From: Saprospiraceae bacterium
GTDB taxonomy: Bacteria; Bacteroidota; Bacteroidia; Chitinophagales; Saprospiraceae
NCBI GenBank assembly: GCA_018057925.1
Contig: JAGPCT010000005.1
Location: 67,129-131,128, forward strand
Reading direction: 5' to 3'
DNA length: 64,000 nucleotides
In this document: positions 1-15,000 of the stretch, piece by piece
Layout: each line of letters starts with the position of its first letter
How positions within the stretch are numbered: the stretch's first letter is position 1
Position numbers and translations under genes: made by a program
Notes under the pieces: model-generated
Database searches by the model: none
What the model saw: only the letters and a program-made list of their open reading frames with translations
Told to the model about the DNA's origin: nothing

Positions 1-3000
1 TCTCTGTATCAGCTATAGTTACCGTAAAGGTACAAGTTGCCTGACCACATGTGTTGATAGCTGTAACGACTACTGTTGTTACACCTTTATTAAATACGAT
101 ACCACTACCATTACCACTTCCTGATCCAGTGGTGGCTCCGCTCAACTGATAAGTCACACTATAAGTCAGTGGCATTGTTCCTGAAGATGTATATATCTGG
201 CTGGATACATTGGTAGTATAATTTACTACAGCATTACACAAGCCTGGTTCCGTGCTTTGAACAAAATTAGTAGGACATATAGTAAATACTGGCTTAGCAT
301 ACACTCTTAAATCACCAGGACTTGAAACGACAGGTGTTCCGCAGCCAGAATTGATGGTGACAGTATATGCGCCTTCATCTCCTATTACTATCGTAGGTAT
401 AGTATAACTTGGCACATTAGTTGTTGCAACTGGCAATCCATCCTTTTTCCACACATATTCATTGGTCGTACAACCTCCGGTATGTTGAATTGATAAAGTA
501 ATCGAGCTACCTTCACAACGATTATAAGCATACTGCAAGTCAGTAGTTATTGACACTAACGGCCGAGGCGTAATTGTATATGTTGCATCACATGTGATTG
601 TTCCACACCCATAAATCGAGGTAGATGTAAAAGTTACTGTCGTTGTTCCTCCACAGAAGTTCGGTGCACCAGTATTGTTATTGGTTAGAATACCGTATGA
701 TGCGCTTGCTTGACTCAACCAAGTTGAAAATGCTGCATCAGCTGCTGCCTGATCTACAAAGTCACAAGACAAAATAGTAACATCAGGAGAACATGATATA
801 CCTGGCAGAGGATTAACAGTAAGTGTGTAACTGAATGTAGAAGTACAACCAGGTACAGTAGTAATCACAAAGTCATAATCACCTGAATCACTCAATGACG
901 CCGTAAAGCTGTAGCTACCGTTGACAAATGGCAAGTCATTTTGTACTAATACATTATTGAGGTACATATCATAAGTACCGCTTGTATTCACGTTGCTGAT
1001 CTCTATATCAACTGTACTGCCTTCGCAAATGGTTGCGCTTCCATTATTTAAAACAACAACATTATTCACCTCAAAAGTAAATGTAGGTAGTGGATTGACA
1101 TTGAGTGTGTAACTGAATGTAGAAGTACAACCAGGTACAGTAGTAATCACAAAATCATAATCACCTGCATCGCTCAATGACGCCGTAAAGCTGTAGCTAC
1201 CGTTGACAAATGGCAAGTCATTTTGTACTAATACATTATTGAGGTACATATCATAAGTTCCACTTGTATTCACGTTGCTGATCTCTATATCAACCGTACT
1301 GCCTTCGCAAACCGTTGCGCTTCCATTATTTGGCACTACAACATTATTTAACTCAAAAGTAAATGTAGGTAGTGGGTTGACAATAAGTGTGTAACTGAAT
1401 GTAGATGTACAACCAGGTACTGTAGTAATCACAAAGTCATAATCACCTGCATCGCTCAATGACGCTGTAAAGCTGTAGCTACCGTTGACAAATGGCAAGT
1501 CATTTTGTACTAATACATTATTGAGGTACATATCATAGGTACCACTTGTATTCACGTTGCTGATCTCTATATCAACTGTACTGCCTTCGCAAACCGTTGC
1601 GCTTCCATTATTTGGCACTACAACATTATTTAACTCAAAAGTAAATGTAGGTAGTGGGTTGACAGTAAGTGTGTAACTGAATGTAGAAGTACAACCAGGT
1701 ACTGTAGTTATCACAAAGTCATAATCACCTGCATCGCTCAATGACGCTGTAAAGCTGTAACTACCGTTGACAAATGGCAAGTCATTTTGTATTAATACAT
1801 TATTGAGGTACATATCATAAGTACCACTTGTATTCACGTTGCTGATCTCTATATCAACTGTACTGCCTTCGCAAACCGTTGCGCTTCCATTATTTGGCAC
1901 TACAACATTATTTAACTCAAAAGTAAATGTAGGTAGTGGGTTGACAGTAAACTGATCAGTTCCAATTAGTGAAAGGACATCGTTTTGATTCAAACTGATA
2001 GAACAACCATCTTCATTTGTAATTGTAGCACCAGTTATCGTATTAACTCCGATAAAGCCAGGAACACTCATATAACATGGTACGCCAATAAGCCAATCAG
2101 CAACTGTAGTTGTAAATGTAGGATTATAACTATTGGCATCTGCACCTACAATATGTAGTTCGACAGTTACGTTACCTACCCAGTCATGACCATCAAATTC
2201 ATTGAAATCTATTGAAAGGACTGGCACATCATCATAACAGTATGCGAAAGATGGCCCACCTGATAATGAAGCTGATGAAATTATGAATTCATTTACACAT
2301 GATCCAGCAGGCTGGAAGCCTTTTGCGACAGGGTCACTGTCTACTCCTGAATCAATAAAAGTGCAGAATTCAGCGTTTCCATTTATTCTGGATTTAATTG
2401 TTGGAACATGTATAGAACTCCAGTAGTTACAATTTGCATCAATTGGATTAGTTACCGAACCTTTAACAAACAGGTAATTATGATCCACGAAACGATATAA
2501 ATAATTATTATTAACTGTAACATTAGTTGGATTGGCATTAGCACTAGGTCCTACATATATCAAACCAAAGTTATCAGGATATGCATTTGAATGAACCAAA
2601 TCTCCATCTCCTATATCGTCAATATAGTTATTATGAATTTGAATATTCTCACCATTACCGTCGATACCGATACCCATAGCATAGGCAGAATAAGCTGAAT
2701 GCATTTCAGTGTTAATTGTATTGTTATGGATGAGGGCATTGCTAACCGGCAAGCCATCTGAACCAACAATAATTCCTGAGCTTCTTGTGGTAATCATATT
2801 TCCTGAAACAGTTACATTTCTAACCCCATAGAGATAAACTGAGCCAAACGCACTTGTTGAACCATCAATGTCATTGTCTTTTATATGAAGATTAGTGCCT
2901 GGCTGATTAGTAGGTGTTGTACCACTGTATGAGGAGAATGTGATACCATCACCTACAGGGTTTTTAACATAATTATATTGCACCAAATAATCTGTTCCAC

Positions 3001-6000
3001 CTTCTAACTGGATACCTTCATCCGTAGATTGATACACGATATTGTTTAAAATCTGGATATTAGTTTGGCTGTTTGAAGCTTTGAAAGCATCAGCTGTACC
3101 ACTTCCGCCAGAGTGCTTAGCTTCGAAGCCATTAATAGTTACATTATTTGATTCAATTTTGAAAATATTTTTGTTCTTAGGAGCAACAACAATAGACTCA
3201 GAAGCATCATCAATAACACGTGTAGAAGATGTCGAAGGTCTTGGGTCAACTCCGGCTTTTGCTCCATTGATGGTCAATTCCTTATTTACCACCACATTTT
3301 CATTATAGGTACCGGCACAGACTACTATTGTATTCCCATTTACTGTATTCGTAGCATTAATAGCGCCTTGGATGGTTGTGAATGTTTCTCCTGTTGAAAT
3401 GTTGGTCACAGGAAGATACTGAATTACTACCGGACCATAAGTGTCTGTATTACCATACGTATCTGTTACTGTAATCATATAGCTACCTGCAGCCAACCCT
3501 GTTATATCGTATGGACTACTTGCCAAACCAGTCTGAGATCCTCCCGTCCAAGATACAGTATAATTCGCTACTCCACCCGTCCAGACAACATTGATTGACC
3601 CTGAAGCTTCCCCACAGATAATATCATCTGGAGTTGCTGATGTAATCTCTACTGGAGATCCACTACAAGAATTAGGTACAGGCTGGAAGCCTGCCGTGCC
3701 AGGTTGATCATCTACTCCGCTGATTAACCATTGAGTATAATCAACATTACCTATTATCTTGGAAGCTATTACACCTGCTGATGTTGATCCATACCAGTTA
3801 CATTCTGCATCTAATGATGCGTTTCCATTTACTATGGTCTTATCTACATTCAAGATACTATTCTCATTTACGGATATACTCGCAAAACCAGTATTAGTAT
3901 TAGGAACTGCAACACCGAAGGCAGCTGTAGGTAATGATCCGTTATTTACTCCATCTATAAAGTTGTTTTTAACAGAAGCTCCTGGTGTTTTACCTGACAA
4001 CTGAACGCCATAGGACAAACCACCTATTATGTTGGTTATTGTATTATCCTGAATTATTGCTCCGTTTACACTACCCGTACCTGCACCCCATGCGACTCCT
4101 ACATAAACGCCTGATGCATCTTTGTTTGATAACGCAGATTTAACATTACTGATCGTATTACGACTGATATTCGTTCCAGTCACGATGCCATTTGCTGTAC
4201 TTTGCCCCAACCATATAGCTGCACTATGACCTAATGCTGTCGTTGTATTAAATATCTCATTAAAACAATTATCTGTAATCGTTGGTCCTGTAACATTTGG
4301 ATTATTAACTCGGAAATTAACTGCATATACATTGCCCGACCCTCTGGCTGTTCCAATATCATGTATATAATTATACTTGATTGTCAGATTGCTCGCGCCA
4401 TCACCACCTGCATAGATAGCATAATTTGATAATGTACCTGTAATTTCAAATCCGTTGATTGTTACATCATCTGATATACCTGCTCCTGATAAGTTAATAG
4501 GTGTGCTTCCCGCTGTTGCAGGCTGCAAAATACTTTCTGCTCCCCTGCTTCCTGAACATGATACATTAGCATTCGCACCATTTAAAGTCAATGGTTTGTT
4601 GATTAATAAATCTTCACTATAAGTACCTGAACAAACATCAATCACATCACCTGCTGTTGCTGCATTAATAGCTCCTTGAATGGTGCTATATCCGGTCATT
4701 GTAGTAGTATTGACTACTGGTGATGCTCCTACCGTTGCGCTAGCAGTCCCTGTATTTCCAAAGCTGTCCGTTACAGTTACTGTATAGACGCCTGCTGCCA
4801 AGTTGACAGCATCTTCTGTGATTTGACCATCACTCCATAAGTAGGTATAAGGTGAAATACCACCTGTCACAGTAATTGAAATCGTTCCATTTACGCCTGT
4901 AGTACAGAGTGCATCTATCACACCATCTACTGTTACCGCAATAGGAATACCGCTACATGCCCCGGATACCGGTTGGAAACCAGGTGTCCCGAGTTGATCA
5001 TCTGTACCATTGATTAACCATGGAGTATAAGTAACATTGCCAGATATCATTGACGCCAAATCATTCACTACTACCGTGCCCCACCAGTTACAAGTAGCAT
5101 CTATACTTCCTGTACCTGCGGATGAACTTGCCAGACGAGAGCCTGAATTTGCATTTCCATTTAATAAGATACTGTTATCATGTGCTGTTATTGAATTAGT
5201 CGTACCATTACCTGTAAACAAACCATATACTTCTGTAGTACTTGATGCTGGTAGAGATATAAAGTTGTTATAGGCTGTAATGGTAGCTTCTTTCTGTGCA
5301 ATAATTGAAAATCCATAATTTCCTCCAGCACCCCATGCATCATGACCATTATTACTTATCGTATTTGCTGTCAAAGCTAGATTTACCTTACCACGAGCAT
5401 CAAATCCTCGGTTGGCATTATTTTGGATAGTGCTGTTATATACTGTAATGGTCTGAACATTAGTAGAACCGCCACTGAAGTCAGCCAAATAGATACCTCC
5501 GCTCGCCTGTGACGGCTTGCCTGTACCATCAATAGTTACCCCCTCGATATTCATCGTGATTCCTTCGGCTATTGTCGTTCCTGCTGTGGTAAATGTATAT
5601 ACACCTGCATGGAAGTTAATGGCAGGATTGGATGAAGTGCCGGTAAAGCCGTTCATTATAACATCCTTCACGTTAATTGAAGAACCTTTAGTTAACACAC
5701 CATCTGTATTTATTATAGAAATACCTTGCATTATCCCACTTACTGTCCCACCATCAATGGTCGATACCGGAGTCGTATTGATGTTGTATCCAGCATAACC
5801 ATATAATGCACCACTAATATCATTATTTGTAATCGTTGCAGCAGCTGTCCCTGCCAGATTAGCCAACTGGATTCCCACTGTAGGTTGGGTATTCTCTATT
5901 TGATCAGAAAGAGTAATTGTATTATCATCAATCGTCAATCCATTGGAACTTGACAGAAGCATTCCGGTCAGATTGATACCAAGTGAGTCAGCATTGATAG

Positions 6001-9000
6001 TATTTCCGGTAAAACTGCCATTGGTCGCACCAGAACTTGACTCAACTGTACGGATACCTTCATTAGCTGTAATGGCACATCCGGTGAAACTACCACTTAC
6101 CTGACCGTGTGTACTACTTGGATGATCGTGTAGATAGACCCCAATATTAGTGGCATTGATGGTCACACCATTGACAGCCGCATGTGCACCGTCAGCTCCA
6201 TTAGAGGAATAGCCCTCATAGTTATTCACGAATATACCCGTAGAGACTCCACTGATGTTGCCACCACTGATAGCTGCAGGTGCATTATTCTTCACATTCC
6301 ATACTTCGATACCCTCACTTGGATTCGTGATTCCTGCGCCATTTATGCTATTATTGCTTGTGGTGGAAGGAACTGAAAGTGAAGATAACAAAATGCCGTC
6401 CCACACTGTCTCGTGGCTATCCATCAATCCGGTAATCGTATTATTGGACAAGGTATATGCGGAGGCATTACTATACGCCAGATTGTGGAATATACCACGT
6501 CGGCGTACTGCCATAATATTATTTGTAATCAACTGATCGTTTGTCGTACCCGGGTTGGCCTTCGAATAATTTCCGGTTTGTATGCCTGTTCTAACATTGG
6601 TCATACAATTATCATGTACATAGGTATATTGGTTATTATATAGTAATACACCGCCACCCCAATAATCAATTCCGGACCCTGCGTCATACGTACCCAAATC
6701 CTGAATCTTGTTGTTTGCTATTATATTTCCTGCAGATGGAACACCGGCAGGGTAATCATACAGTGTAACTCCAAAATAGGATAGGTTTTGTATGATATTA
6801 TTCGTAACTACCAGATTGTCTCCTGTACTGTATCGCACTATACCGCTTGCGGCATCTATATCTGCACCATTAGTACTAGTAAAGCCGGTTGTAATATCAG
6901 GATTATCCCCATTTAGTAAAAATCCACTGATAGTAACATTTGATGCCTGTACATCAATCAAGGCTCCATCATCAGTATTATAGGCTATATCAGATACCGG
7001 TGGATAGATGATTGCTTCTGGTACTCTTGTTCCGCCACATGCATCAATCGTGGCATTCGGACCCAATAAAGATATCGCTTTATCTATTTTTATATGCTCT
7101 ACATACGTTCCCGCACACACATCGATTTCATCTCCCGCTGTAGCAGCATCAATCGCTGCCTGAATAGTTGCGTAAGTTGATGACGTAGTCTGATTGGTCA
7201 CCGGGTGGTATTCCACTGCCACTGTTGTCGTCACTGAAGAACCGTTTACATCTGTAATAGCAATTACATAATTACCGGCGACAAGTGTAGGAATTGTATA
7301 GCTATTAGCTGAAGTCATGTCGCTACCTGACTCAGGTCCACTCCATGCTATCATATAATCGGCTGTACCACCACTATAAACTATGGCTATCGAGCCATTG
7401 TCATGTGTACAAGTCTCAGGCGATGGTGTAGTTGAAGTAATTTCGACAGGCGTGCCGCTACATGCTGTAGGTAAAGGCTGAAAGCCTGATGTGCTTGGTT
7501 GATCGTCTGTTCCACTGGTCAACCATAATATATAATTCACAGTACCTGTTATTGCGGCTGCTATAGCATTGCTGCTAGTGGTTCCATACCAGTTGCAGGT
7601 AGCATCAACAGTATTGCTTACTGTGCTATTAATTGCATAGGTGGTAAAGCTAGTAATATGGTTCTCATGAAATGTACCGTTAACTGTTCCTGATGCCGTT
7701 TCTCCTAATCGTATGCCCGTATCAGCAGAGATATAGTTATTTATTGCCGTAGCATTGACAGAACTGTGGCTGGTACTATTGGGGCTATCATAAACTACGA
7801 TACCTTCATCTGCATTGGAAACAGATACTTTACTTATATCTGCGTATGATCCATACGAGCCATCTGAATTGTACCCTTCAAAATTGTTGACAAAAATACC
7901 TTTGTCCACATTAGTTAAAGTTCCTTCTGTAATAATAGGACGAGCTGTATTGGTGACATTCCATACATTAATACCTTCTGAGCCTCTAGTCCATGCATTG
8001 GTCAATCCACTACCATCAACTGAGTTATTTACTATATTGCTCAAGCCCATATTATTACCCAATGATGCTATCAAAAGTCCCTTCCAAGACTTAGTGCTCG
8101 CTGGCAACTCATCCGAATTGAAAAGGGCAGTAATGGTATTGTCCTTTATCGTGAATGGTGAATAATTGTGTAAGTTGTAGAAGATACCCAGCGCTCTCGC
8201 TTCAATTGTGTTGTTCTCGATTAATTGAAAATCAGTAGAACCTGAATTTACTTTTTGGAAATTACCTGTCTGGATACCAATACGAGCATTCTCGATACAG
8301 TTTTCATATACATGTGTATATTGACTATTGTACAACAATATTCCACCTCCCCAGTTGGCTATACCAGATAATGCATCATAGGTACCCATATTTCTGATTT
8401 GGTTATTTGAAACTACATGTCCATGAGTTTCGGGGGCGCTATAATTAGCTCCAAAAAGGCTAACCCCAAAATAAGATAAATTCTGGATAAAATTATTTTG
8501 AACCGTAAGATTACTTATATTATTCTCATATACAGTAATACCTTCAGCTGCATCAATATCTGCTCCATTGGTACTTGAAAATCCTGAAGTCAATGCTGTA
8601 TTGTCTCCATCGATAGTAAATCCTGAAATGGTTACATCAGATGCTGCCACATGAAAAATCTCACCAGAACTGATGGCGGAAGTTGATGGGACTACTATAG
8701 CCTCAGCACCTCTAGTTCCGGTGCATGGATCAATTGTGGCATTCGGGCCTAAAATCGAAACCGATTTACCAACCACAACATTTTCAACATAAGTGCCGGC
8801 ACTAACTTCAATAGTATGACCATTGAGGGTAGGATTATCATCAATAGCTTGTTGGATTGAACAATATGCCATTCCGGTATTTGTGTTTTCTACCTTTCTG
8901 CCGTTTAACTGAACAAAATTGGCACCAAAACCTACGGTACGGAAGTCTGTTCCATTAGCAAGGAGTCCAGTGCCATTGGTTTGTCCGCCATCAACTATTC

Positions 9001-12000
9001 CACAAGATTGTGGAGCATTACCTCTACCAAAATATTGATCGGCAATATTACTTTGATCACCTGCATCTGGAATGCCACCACTTCCTGTGTATGGCGTATG
9101 GCCCATTTGGAATTGCAAACCTACATCATTTCTTTTCAAAGTATTATTTGTAATAATATGCCCTTGACCTTCTGCAACAATACCAAAACCTTCAGAATTG
9201 GAAGGTTGCTTATAGCCTTCTACTGTATTATTTCTAACAATTACCCCTTGTGGCATATTTGGATTACCATCAGAAAAGATAGGCGAGCGTCTGAATACGG
9301 CTATCCCTGCACGGTCTCTTAATTCTGGTGACCCCAACACATAAAGTGCTGTCAATTCGACTGTATTATTTTCAACCACAATAGAGCCATCACCATTATC
9401 CAAGCCGGTACCCATTGGGTTTTTGATTTCAATACCAAATCGACCGTTATCTTGAAGGAAATTACCACTGATAACATTAGCTCCTGCTCCTGATGTGAGA
9501 CCCACTACGCCAATGCCGTTATCACCATTTCCTAATAGTATATTATCACTAATGGTTACTCCTGAGGCTGAGCCATCCTGCAATTCGATACCGCAACAAT
9601 TATTATTACTAACCGCATTATTTGAAATAGTAATATTTTGTTTAAATCCATTCCAGATAACGATACCTCTTGCTCCTGGACCATGACCGGAAACAGTTGA
9701 GTTGGTTACTTCAAAACCATCGACCGGTCCATTGGCATATATACCACTGGCACTCACATTATTTTTAACCGTTACATGATCTGCTGTAAAGCCATCATTA
9801 CTTCCATTGGCATATATCCCGGCAGACCCATTAGGAGAAGATCCGGTATAGTTTTGAATGGTCATTGTTTGAATCGTTACATTGGTAACATTGCTATTGA
9901 TTTTAATACCACTACCTGTACCACTCAATCCGGTACCGTCTAATATAACACCGGCTTCACTTTGCCCTTGGAGGGTTAAAGATTTGTCGATAGTAACTCG
10001 TTCCTTATATGTGCCATTTGCTGCTTCTATTACATCACCTGAATTTGCAGCATTTACAGCCGGCTGGATTGTACTAAAATAAGTGTTTTGAGTGAGGTTA
10101 TGCACAGGACCGATACAAGTGCCTGTGGGGACAAAACCTTCGCCTGCAGCACTATTTCCATTGCCATCTAATCGCATTCTAGCATCCACATTTCCTGAAA
10201 TTTTGGTGGCAATTACCAAAGGATCAGAAGATCCCCACCAATTACAAGGTGCATCAACATAAGAGGCTGCATGGCTATTTAAAACAAATGCACTCGAACC
10301 CGTTCTGTCAAATGAATTATTTTGAATAACATTTCCCGAGTGAGGCAGGTTAGCAATTGAAACACAAGTTGATTGTGCTCCGGTAAATAAATTATTATGG
10401 ATATTATTATTTAATCCAAAATTTTGACTTGGGTTATTGGCATGCCCTGTAATATAAACAGAACCTTTAGCGAAGGTATTATTCTTAACCTCTTTATTAC
10501 TTGCTCCTAAAGCAATAGCAGGCCATGTATTTATATCAAAGTAATTCTCCTCAATCACGCCTACCGAACTTCCCATACTTCCAGAAAAGATAATACCTGA
10601 ATACATATTTATTATATGATTATTGGTAACATATACAGAAGATGATAAACCTCCATCAAAAAATATTTTCCATCCCGAAGTTGTAAAGTTTTGAATTAAA
10701 TTTCCTTCAAAAGTATGAGTGCCTAAAGTACCTCCATTGTATATTGCAAAACTAGTTGAAGTACTAAGCCCATCAATAATATTGTTTTTTACCAATATAT
10801 TACTCGATAAACTATTTGCCCCTCCAGATTCTTCAATTGCTCTTAGATTACTTCCTTGATTTATTGTAAATCCTTGAAAAATTATTGTCGGAGCAGTAAT
10901 TTTTACATTCCCGACAATTACTGCTTCTGGTACTCTAGAACCGATATTAGGATCAATAGTTGCATTTGGACCATTGATGGTTAAACTAGTATTTACTGTA
11001 ACAGCTTCAGTATAAGTCCCTGCACATACCTCAATGACATTACCGGCACTGGCAGCATCTATTGCAGCTTGTATAGTGGCGTAAGTCACTGAAGTTGTAG
11101 AGTTCAGTACAGGATGATACTCTAAGGTTACAGAGGTTGTAGCTGTTGAGCCATTAGCATCCGTAATCGTAATATTATAACTACCTGCACTTAGAGTCGG
11201 TATTGTATAAGTGGTATTGCTGGTCAAATCACTTCCACTCTCCTGTCCACTCCAGGATATCGTATAATTAGCTGTACCACCACTATACAAGATGGCTATC
11301 GAGCCATTATCATGTACACATGTCTCTGGTGATGGTGTTGCCGATGTGATATCCACTGGTGTGCCGCTACATGACCCCGGAACAGGCTGGAAGCCCAATG
11401 CAGGAGCATTGTCTGTACCATTGGTAAGCCATGGTGTATAATCTACATTGCCAGTAATCTTAGATGCTACTCCACTGGAACTTGTCGTTCCATACCAGTT
11501 ACACTCTGCACTCGCTGTGCCTGTTGTTCGGTTATCTATTGCCCAGTCTGTTACTGTGCCTGACAAATCATTATTGCTGATTGTCAATCCACTGATATTC
11601 GATGCGGTATTTAATATCGTGATATGTGATGTATTAGTACCAAAGATATTTCCCGTATAACTTAAAGTACCTACTCCTTCGATTACCCACCCTCGAGTAT
11701 TATTAACTGTATTATTGCTGATCGTGCCTGATCCATTGCTCAGATAACCCGGCTGTCGAAGTGATTCAATGATATTACCATCCATTACGATGCCTGTCAT
11801 TGGATTGGCTGACCATACTGTAGCTCTTGTTACCTCTGGATCTCCAAATACGTACTCGCCTGAAAACTTGTTGTTCAGTATTTGTGTATTCGAATGGTAG
11901 ATAGATACCAAATTTCCCTGGCCCTTTCCTACTACCTTGAAATGTATGTTCTGAATGGTTACATCTGATGAGTTACAGAAAAATGCATCTACTCCATTCA

Positions 12001-15000
12001 CATTGAACCACGATGATGATAGTTCTACTATTGAGCTCAATGTACCTTGTCCCTGTAACGTGATTTTCTTCGTAATCGTCACCGGCGCACTTAGTGCAAA
12101 TGTACCTGCACAAATTTCTATTACATCGCCATCATTGGCCGCATTGACTGCCGGTTGTATATCTGCAAAGGTGGTGTTTTGTGTGAGGTTCGTTATCGGG
12201 TAATAATTTATGGTCGCATTGTCTGTGTCCGTTGATCCATTGGCATCCGTTACGGTGATGCCGTATGTGCCTGCTGCCAAACCGGTGATAATGTATGGTG
12301 ATGTCACTCCTGTGGCTGATCCTCCTGTCCATGCAATGTCATAAGGACTGGTACCTCCTGCCCATGATACATTAATCGATCCGGTCGTCTCCCCACAAAT
12401 GATATCATCTGGTGTTGCCGATGTGATATCCACCGGTGTGCCGCTACATGATCCTGATACAGGTTGGAAGCCTTGCGTACTAGGTTGATCATCGGTGCCA
12501 TTGGTCAACCAGGAAATATAATCAAAATTAGCAGATGCCGGACCTAATATATTTGGTGCACTGCCAGGATTTGTCGCTGTTCCTCCATATGCAACAGGAA
12601 TTTGACTTGCATAACCTGGCTCTGCGCTATTAACTATAGATACTACTGGTGAAGTAACTCCATACCAATTACACTCAAAATTCTTCATATTGCTACCAGG
12701 AGGTGGCAATGATCCGCCGTTCTGGCGATCTACGATATCTCCGTACCAGTTACCTGAGATGTTATTGTCGTTGAAGTTTGAATTAAGCGCTTGTTGTAAC
12801 GGACTATTGGAACCACCACTCGCATCAATAAACAAGACACCCACCGTCCAGTTATCCCGGATAAAGTTGTTGGTCATGTTAGTGTTGTCCGTTTGATTTC
12901 TAAACAATAAACCGGTTCTGTTAAAGTCAATTGTATTACCGGTAATCGTATTTCCATTGGAATTATTAACATCTATACCTGTCCTGTTACCGGTGATAAT
13001 ATTGTGTCTTATCGTTGCTGTATTACCTTGACTTTGGATTGCCACTCCGGCACTGTTCAAAGTAGGATCATTCCAGTCAGTTGTATTATTGCCATCTCTT
13101 GTTATTGTAAAGTTTTCGATGATAACTCCAAATGCAGAGACTCTAAATGTAGCATTGCCCCCTCCTTTAGGACTATTGACAATGGTAGTTGTAGCATCTG
13201 CACCACTTATTGTTACTGACTTGGTAACATTAACATCTTCATTGTATGTGCCCGCACTTACTGTAATAGTATGACCAGCCAATGTCTGTGCATCATCTAT
13301 TGCAGACTGAATAGTGCAGAAAATTTCTCCAGTATTAATATTCTGTACTCCTCCGGAACATCTTGTCAGCACTACGTCATTGCCATCGCCACCGGCATAA
13401 TTAATACTAAAAGTATAACCTGAAACGGTGATAGCAGCACCTTGTGCAAACTGTCCAACTACAGCATCAGAAGCATCATTGTTAATTATGGTATAGCTGT
13501 CACCCAAAGCCGGGGTATAGCCCAATGTCAAATCAAGTGTGGCACCTCCGAGTGAAACACTGCCATTGATAATAAACTGATCATAATCTGTACAAGCATT
13601 GGTATTATTCGCTTCAATGTACATTATATCTCCACCATTCAGACTTACGTTGCCATTTATGGTTACACATCCCGGACTTGCACCCGGTGACAATGTAACT
13701 GTCTTGGAAGTAGCATCCACATTTCCTGTATAGACACCGGCTTCAATATGCACTATATCGCCATTAGAAGCTGCACCAACACCGCGCTGAACATCAGGAC
13801 TTGTTGTTATATTTGGCAGATATGAATTGGGTGTCACGTAGCAATGAGTCGCTACCCATGTAACCAGCCCGTAGGAAGCATTGTCAATTTTATGAATGAT
13901 CCTGTCCTCAATGTCATAATTATCTGAAGTGCCTGTGAATGTATTATTATTGGTTGCATCAACAGGTACGTAAGAACCAACACTACGAATATCTGTTATC
14001 TGATTGGCAGGAGCAACCACATAACTGGACAATCCTGCGAATTTAGAATTTTTTATTACTAAAGGAGTTGTCCCATATAATCCACTCAAGGATAAGGCTC
14101 CCTGAGATGCGCCGGTACCATTAAACTCGACACCGTCAAGCTCTACTCCTGCATTTAAATTACTAAATGTCCAGATTCCCATCAAGGCACGTGGATGTTG
14201 CTGTGCACCGGAATAGTCATTTAATTGCATATTTTTAAATGTCATATTTCCGGCAGGCTCAGTACCTCCCAAATATTTACCATTGATACCAAAACCGATA
14301 TAATATGGACTAGCCACTGCCGTATTTCCCATAGTAATTACTACATCGTCCACATTCAAATCTCCATTAAAGCCTAAGAAGAAAATGTCTCCATTACCTG
14401 CATCTAAATCTCCACTGGTATTGTTATGATTAAAATCAACTTTATTAAACACAAAATCATCAAATTGATTTGAAAATCCAGAACCATTATCCACTCCATA
14501 AATTAACATCCCTGCTCTTCTGTTTTCAGAGATGACTGTTCTACCCGATCCACCAAGAATTTCCAAGCCATGCACCTGAGTGTGGCGTGCGGAAATACCA
14601 TACTGATTATTGGTAATTAAACTATTGATAATCTTAACATCAGAAATAATATCTGTAGAAACCCCTGTAGCACTTACTCCCTTAAAATGAACTCCAGTGG
14701 TCTTTCCAAGACAATTTGCCACTGTAACATTCTCCAAGGTAATATGTCCTAAAGGGTTATTATTAGAAGCATCTATTTCGATGCCTCCAATCCATGATAA
14801 TGTGTTGGACGCACTAGTAGTGACATAAACGTCTTTGATAGTTGCTCTATCAGATACATTTAAACCACCGGTTCTGATTTTTACTACAGGGATATTCAAT
14901 GTAGAACCTTGGATAACTGTATTGGTTGCAGGATTAGAACCAGATCCGGCACCAATGATTGTTAGACGCTTATTGACAGTGATTTCTTCATTGTATGTCC

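Noticed and set aside
811-1938. CRISPR-like or satellite array
   Set aside because: Units are 282 bp, contiguous, in frame and coding; there are no short repeats with unique spacers. No CRISPR array is visible elsewhere in the window.
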